Shown here piece by piece: positions 1 through 5,848 of a DNA stretch of 7,427 nt. A program made the position numbers and the translations under genes. Numbering within the stretch: position 1 is the stretch's first letter; each line of letters begins with the position of its first letter. The notes under the pieces were generated by a model. It ran no database searches and was not told the DNA's origin. It was given only the letters and a program-made list of their open reading frames with translations. Source of the DNA: Helicobacteraceae bacterium (lineage in GTDB: Bacteria; Campylobacterota; Campylobacteria; Campylobacterales; SZUA-545); assembly GCA_011390075.1 (NCBI GenBank), contig JAABTA010000043.1:1-7427 (forward strand), in the 5' to 3' direction.

Positions 1-731
1 CTATCGATAAACTAGGCTGGAACATGGATGATGTCTGTGTTGTTTCTGGTATTGGATGTTCTGGTAGATTTTCATCTTATATTAACTGTAATACTGTTCA
101 TACAACCCACGGAAGAGCTGTGGCTTATGCAACGGGTGTAAAACTAGCAAATCCTGAGAAAAAGGTCATTGTTGTAACTGGTGATGGCGATGGTCTTGCT
201 ATTGGTGGTAACCACACAATTCATGGATGTAGAAGAAACATGGATCTTAATCATATTGTGATTAATAACTTTATCTATGGTTTAACAAACTCTCAAACAT
301 CTCCTACAACTCCAAAAGGAATGTGGACAGTAACTGCCCAATATGGCAATATTGATCCAACTTTTGATGCGTGTAAATTAGCAGAAGCTTCTGGCGCTAG
401 TTTTGTTGCTAGAGAGTCTGTCAATGATCCTAAAAAGCTTGAGAAGATGTTTGTAGAGGGCTTTAAACATAAAGGCTACAGCTTCTTTGATACATTTAGT
501 AACTGCCATATTAACCTTGGTAGAAAAAATAAGATGGGTGAAGCCAACACCAATCTTAAGTGGATTGATGAGATGACTCTTCCTAAGAAGAAGTTCGACG
601 AGCTTCCTGAAGAAGAGAAGGCGGCAAAGTTCCCTACAGGTATTCTAAGACAAGTTGAAGAACCTGAATATTGTGATCTGTACGATAAAGTTATCGAAGC
701 AGCGCAAAATAAAACAACTGTAAAACTGTAA
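1..731 (+). CDS. oorB: 2-oxoglutarate:ferredoxin oxidoreductase, beta subunit (5'-truncated by window edge)
   Basis: This is the thiamine-diphosphate subunit of the CoA-dependent enzyme that interconverts 2-oxoglutarate and succinyl-CoA using ferredoxin or flavodoxin. In Campylobacterota it replaces 2-oxoglutarate dehydrogenase and can run in the carboxylating direction in the reductive TCA cycle. The frame is open from the window edge: IDKLGWN precedes the first visible ATG at 24, so that ATG is internal. Roughly 35-40 N-terminal residues, expected to include the CPGCG cysteine motif, lie outside the window. Visible motifs are GIGCSGR, THGRA and the TPP/Mg site GDGDG (coding from 180) followed about 25 residues later by NN (N81 and N82 counted from the ATG at 24), then YGLT. 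The stop is 11 bases before oorC, which fits the usual oorDABC operon. The assignment to OorB rather than another 2-oxoacid oxidoreductase rests on overall resemblance and the oorC neighbour. Confidence 0.93.
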   Translation, partial: IDKLGWNMDDVCVVSGIGCSGRFSSYINCNTVHTTHGRAVAYATGVKLANPEKKVIVVTGDGDGLAIGGNHTIHGCRRNMDLNHIVINNFIYGLTNSQTSPTTPKGMWTVTAQYGNIDPTFDACKLAEASGASFVARESVNDPKKLEKMFVEGFKHKGYSFFDTFSNCHINLGRKNKMGEANTNLKWIDEMTLPKKKFDELPEEEKAAKFPTGILRQVEEPEYCDLYDKVIEAAQNKTTVKL

Positions 732-742
732 GGAGCGACTAG

Positions 743-1297
743 ATGAGAAATCAAATTAGATTTACCGGTGTTGGTGGTCAAGGCGTTATCCTTGGTGGTG
801 AGATTCTAGCTGCTGCAAAAATTAGAGAAGGTGGGTATGGAGTCAAAGCTGCTACCTATACTTCTCAAGTAAGAGGCGGACCTACAAAAGTTGATATTTT
901 ATTAGATGACCATGAAATTCTTTTTCCTTATGCTAATGAGGGTGAAATTGAGTTTATGCTCTCTACAGCCCAAGTAAGTTTTGATCAGTTCAAAGATGGC
1001 GTGAAAGAGGGTGGCATTATTGTTATTGAGCCAAATCTTGTACAAGCTAGTGATGAGGACAGAAAAAGATGGAAAATTTTTGAAATTCCTATTATTACAA
1101 TTGCTAAAGAGGAAGTTGGCAATGTTGTAACACAGTCAGTTGTTGCACTTGCTATTGCTTACTATATGACAAAGGTAATTGATAGAGAGCTTCTTCTTGA
1201 GACAATGATCTCTAAAGTTCCACCTAAGGTTGTGGATTTGAATAAAAAAGCTTTTGATATTGGCGAAAAGTACGCTAAACAAGCTTTAGGGGAGTAA
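743..1297 (+). CDS. oorC: 2-oxoglutarate:ferredoxin oxidoreductase, gamma subunit
   Basis: This 184-residue protein is the gamma subunit of the 2-oxoacid:ferredoxin oxidoreductase, a cytoplasmic enzyme of central carbon metabolism. It shows the hallmarks of the POR gamma domain: an N-terminal glycine-rich segment (FTGVGGQGVILGGEILA, about residues 7-23) and the family motif YTSQVRGGPTKVDI near residues 39-52. Its length is normal for the family. The ATG start is supported by AAGGAG at 730-735, which overlaps the oorB stop codon; this spacing suggests translational coupling and fixed stoichiometry with the beta subunit. It is the last gene of its operon here, because two hairpins and a convergent gene follow. 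It could be the gamma subunit of a related 2-oxoacid oxidoreductase, but the beta subunit beside it favours the oor type. Confidence 0.93.
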   Translation: MRNQIRFTGVGGQGVILGGEILAAAKIREGGYGVKAATYTSQVRGGPTKVDILLDDHEILFPYANEGEIEFMLSTAQVSFDQFKDGVKEGGIIVIEPNLVQASDEDRKRWKIFEIPIITIAKEEVGNVVTQSVVALAIAYYMTKVIDRELLLETMISKVPPKVVDLNKKAFDIGEKYAKQALGE

Positions 1298-1308
1298 GTT
1301 ACTCCTCT
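1288..1308 (+). other. small hairpin overlapping the oorC stop codon
   Basis: Bases 1288-1295 pair with 1301-1308 (eight pairs including one G-U) around a 5-base loop AAGTT. The core GGAGTAA-G-TTACTCC is a perfect inverted repeat. The TAA stop of oorC lies in the stem and loop. No T-run follows, so this is more likely a 3'-end protective or pausing structure than a terminator by itself. Confidence 0.4.
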
Positions 1309-1324
1309 TGTAATCCTGCTTGAG

Positions 1325-1352
1325 CCAGAGTATGTTTTGCTACATACTCTGG
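1325..1352 (+). terminator. transcription terminator hairpin after oorC
   Basis: An 11-bp perfect stem (1325-1335 with 1342-1352, CCAGAGTATGT/ACATACTCTGG) closes a 6-base loop and is followed by TCTTTAT. It lies between the convergent stop codons of oorC and the chemoreceptor gene, so it is well placed to end the oor transcript. On the other strand it is not followed by a T-run, so activity in that direction is less certain. Confidence 0.7.
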
Positions 1353-1364
1353 TCTTTATACCTC

Positions 1365-3494
1365 TTATATTTTAAATCTCTCTAATTGCTGATTAAGTGT
1401 CTGTGTCATGTTGCTCAGATGTTGTGATGCTTCGGCTATCTCTTCAATACTTCTAGCATTACTAGCTGTAATAGTATTGACATCCTCTACGCTTTTAATA
1501 ATCTCTTTAGCAGCTTGTGTTGTTTTTTCTGCGCGCTTAAGAGAGGACTCTGCTTCTCTTACGGCAGATTCCATGACTTCTGAAGTTTTATTAATAAGCC
1601 CCTCAACATTGACAGAAGCACTAGAAAGATCTTGAATATCTTTTGCATTTTGGTTCATCTGCGTGCCTGTATCAATAATGGATTGTACGATAATACTAAT
1701 GGTGGAGTTTATCTCTGTGAGACTTTTTTGGGTTCTCTCTGCAAGTTTACGCACCTCGTCAGCTACAACAGCAAAGCCTCTTCCGTGCTCTCCTGCTCTT
1801 GCCGCTTCTATGGCAGCATTTAATGCAAGTAAGTTGGTTTGTTCTGCAATGTCACTAATCACAGTGAGCACACCCTTGACCTGCTCGGCATCTTGTGAGA
1901 GCTGGGCTAATGTCTCTGCAAGCTCATTTTCTCTCTCTGCACTTCTGTGGATATCTTCTACCATGGTAAGCACAGTGGATTTGGCTTGTATTAGATCACT
2001 ATTAGCATCAATGAGGGTCTCTTTTGTTCGTACAGAGTCTTTGACCGTATCTTCTAAAGAGACAGCAACATTTTTGCCTTTGCTGTGGGCATTTTCTATA
2101 AGCTGGTTTGATTCTTCTGCTCTTTGTCCAACACTATGGGTCGTGCCACTGAGCTCTGTGGAGATAGACATATTCTCTGTTGAAGATTTGTGGGCATCTT
2201 CGATGATATCGTGGACCTTTTGGATAAACTCATTCATATATTGAGAGCTCTCACCAATCTCGTCTTTTGAATAGATTGGAAGTCTAATAGTAAGATCTCC
2301 GCCTTGTGCGCTGAGAGATTTCATTGTCTCTTTGAGGGAGCTTATTGGTTTTAAGATTGCACTGTTTGTAGTAATAACGGTGAGTACAATAGCAATAAAA
2401 AGGACAACAGCTGTGGCTAAAATATTGCTAAAAGTACTAGAGGAGATCTCTTCTTCTCCTTTCTCTCTCATTGCATTAATATCGCTTTGAATGTCATCAA
2501 TATAGACACCGGTTCCAATAATCCATCCCCATGGTTTAAAGAGTTCTATGTAAGAGATCTTATCTTGTGGTGTGTCAAATCCAGGTTTTGGCCATTGGTA
2601 GTCAACAAATCCTTTTCCATTATTTTTTGCTTCTTTAACCATCTCCATAAAAAGGGCTTTTCCGTTTGGATCTTTTGCCTCGCCAATATATTTTCCATCT
2701 AGTTCTGGTTTGATTGGGTGCATAACCATATTTGGCTTTAAATCATTAATCCAGAAGTAGTTATTCCCATCCTCTCCAAATCTCATAGCGGCAATAGTCT
2801 TTTTAGCCTCTTCTTGGATCTGACTTGTCACATTGTCAACATACGCCCCCGTACCAATAATCCAGCCGAGTGGTTCAAATACAGCAACATACGAGATCTT
2901 GTCTTGAGGGGTCTCAAAACCTGGCTTTTCCCACTGATAATCCACAAAGCCTTCTCCATCACTCTTTACCTCTTCTACCATAGCGTTAAAAAGTTTTTTT
3001 CCATTTGGATCTTGAGAGTTCCCTAAAAACACTCCATCAAGTTGCGGCTTGATTGGGTGCATAATCATTTTTGGTTCTTTGTCATTTATCCAAAAATACC
3101 CATCTTCTCCATATCGTGCATTTTTAACAATCTCTTTTAAAGAGTTAAGGAGATTGCCTTCGTTGAGCCTGTTCTTATTCTCTTCATAAAAACCTTGCAA
3201 GGCACCCATGAGTGATTGCATTTGAAGTTTAAGTTTCTCTTCTACTTCTGCCTCAATTTTTTCTTTGGATGTCCTTTCATAGAAGGATTCAATAGTTTTT
3301 ATAGCAATGGCAATATTATCTTTGAGTAGTTCTTGTTTTGACTCATAGACCTTTTTTTCAAAAACCTCAATACTGTTTTCTGTAGAGGTTGTTATGCTAC
3401 GGACTTGAACAATTGTTAAAACAATTGAAGACAAAAGTACAGGAAGTATGCTGAGTATCAAGACTTTCTTTACAATTGAGAGATTCTTAAACAT
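1365..3494 (-). CDS. methyl-accepting chemotaxis protein with tandem Cache sensor modules
   Basis: This 709-residue transmembrane chemoreceptor should bind small ligands in the periplasm and control CheA through its cytoplasmic hairpin. In order: a short cytoplasmic N-terminus, TM1 (about 10-30), a long helical linker, two Cache modules (about 127-222 and 238-335), TM2 (about 357-379), HAMP (about 380-434) and a long MCP signalling coiled coil. The conserved tip (DIAEQTNLLALNAAIEAARAGE, near 548-569) is intact. Both Cache modules carry YFWIND, MHPIKP, LDG, DPNGK, GFVDYQW, KPGF, TPQDKISY and GWIIGTG. They resemble the Cache_2 type, known in other receptors to bind short carboxylic acids; the ligand here is unknown. 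The C-terminus LERFKI has no CheR/CheB pentapeptide. The ATG at 3494 has AAGGAG five bases upstream (3505-3500). It stands alone, divergent from ferritin. Confidence 0.95.
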   Translation of the reverse strand: MFKNLSIVKKVLILSILPVLLSSIVLTIVQVRSITTSTENSIEVFEKKVYESKQELLKDNIAIAIKTIESFYERTSKEKIEAEVEEKLKLQMQSLMGALQGFYEENKNRLNEGNLLNSLKEIVKNARYGEDGYFWINDKEPKMIMHPIKPQLDGVFLGNSQDPNGKKLFNAMVEEVKSDGEGFVDYQWEKPGFETPQDKISYVAVFEPLGWIIGTGAYVDNVTSQIQEEAKKTIAAMRFGEDGNNYFWINDLKPNMVMHPIKPELDGKYIGEAKDPNGKALFMEMVKEAKNNGKGFVDYQWPKPGFDTPQDKISYIELFKPWGWIIGTGVYIDDIQSDINAMREKGEEEISSSTFSNILATAVVLFIAIVLTVITTNSAILKPISSLKETMKSLSAQGGDLTIRLPIYSKDEIGESSQYMNEFIQKVHDIIEDAHKSSTENMSISTELSGTTHSVGQRAEESNQLIENAHSKGKNVAVSLEDTVKDSVRTKETLIDANSDLIQAKSTVLTMVEDIHRSAERENELAETLAQLSQDAEQVKGVLTVISDIAEQTNLLALNAAIEAARAGEHGRGFAVVADEVRKLAERTQKSLTEINSTISIIVQSIIDTGTQMNQNAKDIQDLSSASVNVEGLINKTSEVMESAVREAESSLKRAEKTTQAAKEIIKSVEDVNTITASNARSIEEIAEASQHLSNMTQTLNQQLERFKI
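2490..2783 (-). repeat. second Cache module of the chemoreceptor (membrane-proximal copy)
   Basis: Codes residues 238-335, from RFGEDG to YIDDI, and matches the first module. Differences cluster outside the shared blocks YFWIND, MHPIKP, GFVDYQW, TPQDKISY and GWIIGTG, so both copies appear to keep the same pocket framework. Confidence 0.85.
2829..3116 (-). repeat. first Cache module of the chemoreceptor (N-terminal copy)
   Basis: Codes residues 127-222, from RYGEDG to YVDNV. It aligns along its whole length with the second module, with a two-residue gap after GEDG. By hand count about 65 of 96 aligned residues are identical. The DNA copies differ at many synonymous positions, so the duplication is not very recent. 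Confidence 0.85.
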
Positions 3495-3536
3495 TAAAAC
3501 TCCTTATATTTAACGAGAAAATATAGCCTAATATAG

Positions 3537-3558
3537 TAGCAATAAAATAGCAATAAAG
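3537..3558. repeat. tandem 11-bp direct repeat in the divergent intergenic region
   Basis: TAGCAATAAAA (3537-3547) is followed immediately by TAGCAATAAAG (3548-3558), identical at 10 of 11 positions. The period is about one helical turn, so both units would face the same side of DNA. It lies 43-64 bases upstream of the chemoreceptor start and overlaps or adjoins a possible chemoreceptor -10 (TATATT, - strand, 3535-3530). An operator is plausible. Chance in AT-rich DNA is the alternative. Confidence 0.4.
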
Positions 3559-3600
3559 TTCAAAAAATGATAAACACTAAATTAATTTGAATAATACTAC

Positions 3601-3606
3601 TATAAT
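3601..3606 (+). promoter_or_regulatory. -10 box of the ferritin promoter
   Basis: A perfect TATAAT lies 31 bases before the ferritin start codon. No TTGACA-like -35 is visible at the usual spacing; the upstream DNA is instead AT-rich, as is common for sigma-70 promoters in Campylobacterota. The 10-bp palindrome AAATTAATTT at 3579-3588 sits just upstream, where a regulator could bind, but I cannot identify a Fur box with confidence. Confidence 0.6.
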
Positions 3607-3636
3607 ACAGAGATTAATAAAACTTAGGAGTTGTGA

Positions 3637-4149
3637 ATGATTAGTAAAAAGATGGAAACAGAGTTAAATCTTCAGTTAAATAAGGAGTTCTATTCGGGAT
3701 ATCTCTATCTTGCAATGTCTGCGTATTGCTCAAAAAAGGGTTTTAATGGTGCAGCAAATTGGTTTTCTATACAGTATCAAGAAGAGATTGCACACGGCAT
3801 GAAGCTTTTTAAATACTTAGAAGATCAAGATGCGGATATTGTATTAGAGAAAATAGAGGCTCCAAAGAGTAATTTTGACTCTTTACTCAGCGCATTTGAA
3901 GAGAGCCTAGCACACGAACAAAAAATGACAGGATGGCTGAATGAGTTAAGTGATCTCGCTATGAAAGAGAAAGACCACGCCACCTATAATCTACTACAAT
4001 GGTATGTAACCGAACAGGTAGAAGAGGAAGCAACTGTGAGCGAAATTATTGACAAAATCAGGATGATTGGAGATAATGGCTATGGTCTTTATACCGTTGA
4101 TCAAGAGCTAGCTCAGAGAATTTTTGTAGATCCAACAGCACAAAAATAA
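3637..4149 (+). CDS. ftnA: non-heme bacterial ferritin
   Basis: This 170-residue protein should assemble into a 24-subunit cytoplasmic shell that oxidises Fe(II) and stores it as ferric mineral. The ferroxidase ligands are all visible and fall at the same numbers as in E. coli FtnA: E17, E50, H53, E94, Q127 and E130. The nearby Y24 and the third-site residues E49, E126 and E129 are also present, so it should be fully active rather than a Dps or a heme-binding bacterioferritin. The length matches the family. The ATG start is preceded by AGGAG (3626-3630) and by a TATAAT box at 3601. The chorismate mutase-like gene begins 24 bases after the stop with no terminator between, so the two may be co-transcribed. 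Confidence 0.95.
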   Translation: MISKKMETELNLQLNKEFYSGYLYLAMSAYCSKKGFNGAANWFSIQYQEEIAHGMKLFKYLEDQDADIVLEKIEAPKSNFDSLLSAFEESLAHEQKMTGWLNELSDLAMKEKDHATYNLLQWYVTEQVEEEATVSEIIDKIRMIGDNGYGLYTVDQELAQRIFVDPTAQK

Positions 4150-4173
4150 AGCCCTATCAAATAAAGGATACTC

Positions 4174-4473
4174 GTGGAATTAAAAAACTGCCAATCTCTT
4201 GATGAGATTAGAGAAGAGATAGATAAAGTTGATGATAGAATTATAGACTTACTTGTAGAACGAAGCAAGTATGTAAAACAGGCAACAAAATTTAAAAATT
4301 CTATTGAAGATGTAAAGAGTGGCGATAGAATCAAAAAAGTCATGAATCGCACAAGATCTCAAGCAATTGATAAGGGGATTAACCCTGTCATGGTGGAAGA
4401 GGTGTTTAGAACCCTTATTAACGAGATGGTCTCTTACGAGATAGAGGAGTTTCAAAACAGAAAGGTTTTCTAG
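4174..4473 (+). CDS. AroQ-class chorismate mutase domain protein
   Basis: This 99-residue all-helical protein matches the small monofunctional AroQ chorismate mutases, which turn chorismate into prephenate for Phe/Tyr synthesis; the isochorismate-pyruvate lyase PchB shares the fold. Expected active-site residues are present with E. coli-like spacing: R13, R30 (17 apart) and K41 (11 later), then D51-R52. The position equivalent to E. coli Q88 appears to be Glu (E89 in MVSYEIEEF), a substitution also known in fungal mutases. The start is GTG with AAAGGA at 4163-4168, five bases upstream. It follows ferritin closely, which may be only a shared promoter. Mutase activity is the more likely role; a lyase role cannot be excluded by eye. 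Confidence 0.85.
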   Translation: MELKNCQSLDEIREEIDKVDDRIIDLLVERSKYVKQATKFKNSIEDVKSGDRIKKVMNRTRSQAIDKGINPVMVEEVFRTLINEMVSYEIEEFQNRKVF

Positions 4474-4487
4474 TTTAAGAAAACTTT
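4462..4487. terminator. possible bidirectional terminator between convergent genes
   Basis: AAGGTTTTCT (4462-4471) pairs with AGAAAACTTT (4478-4487), ten pairs including one G-U, around a 6-base loop. It contains the stop codons of both the chorismate mutase gene and the convergent thioesterase gene. The stem is AT-rich and the flanking T-runs are short and broken, so strength is uncertain. Confidence 0.4.
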
Positions 4488-4849
4488 GTCTTTAAAAGAT
4501 CTCTCACCTCTTGAGGGATCTTTGTAGGTTTTTTGTTGCTTACATACACAATATGAAGATCTGCTGTAAAGATCTCTTGTGTGCTTTTATAGATTTTTTG
4601 CGTGAGAGAGAAGGATGCCCCTTTAAGTCCAGTAAGAGAGGAGCGAATCTCCAATTCATCCCCTAATGTTGCAGAAAAGATAAACCGGCAACAGATATCC
4701 CTTACTAAAAAGTGCCCCGCTTTGGTAAAAGGATTTTGCCCCTCCCCAAAAAAAACCTCGCTTCTCGCTCGCTCACAATATTTTAAATAGTTGGTGTGAT
4801 AGACAACACCACCAAGATCTGTGTCTTCGTAATAGACTCGTATTTTCAC
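4475..4849 (-). CDS. ybgC: YbgC-type acyl-CoA thioesterase (hot-dog fold)
   Basis: This 124-residue cytoplasmic protein belongs to the 4-hydroxybenzoyl-CoA thioesterase/YbgC family, which hydrolyses acyl-CoA thioesters; some members act on short- or long-chain acyl-CoAs linked to membrane lipid metabolism. The family signature is at the very N-terminus: RVYYEDTDLGGVVYHTNYL then YCERARSE, with D11 equivalent to the catalytic Asp (D18 of E. coli YbgC). Length is slightly below the family norm because only three residues precede the signature. The start is a GTG at 4849; an in-frame TAA three codons upstream rules out extension. The Shine-Dalgarno signal is poor (AAGAA directly against the start). 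No tol-pal genes are nearby. The gene ends one base from the convergent mutase gene and is divergent from the diguanylate cyclase. Confidence 0.9.
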   Translation of the reverse strand: MKIRVYYEDTDLGGVVYHTNYLKYCERARSEVFFGEGQNPFTKAGHFLVRDICCRFIFSATLGDELEIRSSLTGLKGASFSLTQKIYKSTQEIFTADLHIVYVSNKKPTKIPQEVRDLLKTKFS

Positions 4850-4908
4850 TTCTTAATACCCACTCTTATATTTTTAATTACTTGAATTGTAATAGCATCT
4901 TTAAGTTG

Positions 4909-4937
4909 TTGCGATAATCAATTATATGGTATTATTA
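4909..4937 (+). promoter_or_regulatory. predicted sigma-70 promoter of the cyclase cassette
   Basis: TTGCGA (4909-4914) and TATTAT (4932-4937) are separated by exactly 17 bases, matching the -35 consensus at 4 of 6 and the -10 at 5 of 6 positions. Transcription would begin near 4944, giving a leader of about 30 bases before the TTG start of the cyclase gene. Confidence 0.55.
4921..4926 (-). promoter_or_regulatory. -10 box for the thioesterase gene
   Basis: On the - strand this reads TATAAT, a perfect -10, about 70 bases upstream of the thioesterase start. A second TATAAT on the same strand lies at 4939-4934. Both fall inside the + strand promoter, so the divergent promoters overlap. No good -35 is seen for either. 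Confidence 0.4.
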
Positions 4938-4975
4938 TAGGAATATACAGCTAAAAAATCACTAAAAGGGGGCTT

Positions 4976-5830
4976 TTGAAAAATTCATTCCAAGAAAAGA
5001 GCAAAGATGCCAAGATTGTTGCGCTCACTGAAGAAATTGGTCGCCTTAAAAATAAGATAGAAAATCTTGAACAAAATAGTAGTGATCTTGAAATTGCCTT
5101 AGAAACAGCTGTCGAACATGGAGACGCTGTAGAGGATCAGCTTAACTCTTTAAATGACAAACTTCTAGGGGAGATTAAAGAGCGGGTTGTAGCACAAAGA
5201 AGGCTAGAGAAGCTTATACAAGCAATTAATCAGCAAAAAAATGATTTAGAGTTAGTTGTCGAAACAATAACACAACACAGCGACGATCTTGATAATGAAT
5301 GGTTTTTGCACCTTATTGAGATGGAGAAGCAGGTAAAAATTGATGCACTCACGGGTATCCAAAACCGAAGGGCGATGGATGAGGTTTTAGAAAAAGAGTT
5401 TAGCCGGTGTAAAAAAATGAAAAAATCCCTTGGATTCTTAATGGTTGATATCGACTATTTTAAACAGTTCAACGACCAACTAGGGCACCAAAAAGGGGAT
5501 GAGTGTCTTAAAGAAATTGCCAATATTATCCATACAACAGTAGAGGGAACCTCGGATGTGGTAGCACGCTATGGAGGAGAAGAGTTTGCTGTTATTTTGC
5601 CAGAATCAGATCACAATAGGTGCAAAAAAGTAGCTTCGGATATTTTAGAGGCTATTACACAAAATTCCCTGTTTCATCCTAAAAGCCCCCATGGTATAAT
5701 TACTGCAAGTATTGGCATTGCTTCAATGTTCCCTGATAACACTAGCAGTGTTGCCGAGATTATAGCCCAAGCCGACAAGTGTCTTTATAGTGCAAAAAGA
5801 AGCGGTCGTAATAAAATTATGGATGAATAA
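4976..5830 (+). CDS. diguanylate cyclase with N-terminal coiled-coil stalk (SiaD-like)
   Basis: This 284-residue soluble protein should make c-di-GMP from two GTP. Residues about 5-120 form a charged, heptad-like coiled coil with no transmembrane segment or classical sensor. The GGDEF domain (about 121-282) has DALTGIQNRR, VDIDYFKQFND, GHQKGDE and the signature GGEEF (200-204), so it should be active. The product-inhibition I-site RxxD is not intact: positions 191-194 read GTSD. The stalk carries two copies of DLE...ET...H.D (from residues 37 and 90). This stalk-plus-GGDEF design recalls Pseudomonas SiaD, whose activity is switched by a partner bound to the stalk. The start is TTG at 4976 with AGGGGG three bases upstream; no in-frame ATG occurs before residue 116. 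Two genes follow in a tight operon, the probable regulators. Confidence 0.93.
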   Translation: MKNSFQEKSKDAKIVALTEEIGRLKNKIENLEQNSSDLEIALETAVEHGDAVEDQLNSLNDKLLGEIKERVVAQRRLEKLIQAINQQKNDLELVVETITQHSDDLDNEWFLHLIEMEKQVKIDALTGIQNRRAMDEVLEKEFSRCKKMKKSLGFLMVDIDYFKQFNDQLGHQKGDECLKEIANIIHTTVEGTSDVVARYGGEEFAVILPESDHNRCKKVASDILEAITQNSLFHPKSPHGIITASIGIASMFPDNTSSVAEIIAQADKCLYSAKRSGRNKIMDE

Positions 5831-5848
5831 TGCAAACAAAGGAGCAGT

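Noticed and set aside
24..26. ATG as the true start of oorB.
   Set aside because: In-frame IDKLGWN upstream is conserved-looking OorB sequence, and the N-terminal cysteine motif is missing, so the gene is cut by the window edge.
1663..2244. A 193-codon open frame antisense to the chemoreceptor gene.
   Set aside because: It lies wholly within the signalling-domain coding region, has Ser/Leu-rich composition typical of the reverse of coiled-coil genes, and matches no family I know.
2487..3026. Two antisense open frames (2487-2702 and 2814-3026) that resemble each other (NNP..WFK, RDL, L...K), suggesting a repeated small gene.
   Set aside because: Their similarity is fully explained by the duplicated Cache modules coded on the other strand.
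3561..3606. A Fur box upstream of ferritin.
   Set aside because: The region is AT-rich and contains a short palindrome AAATTAATTT, but no stretch matches a Fur site clearly enough to call.
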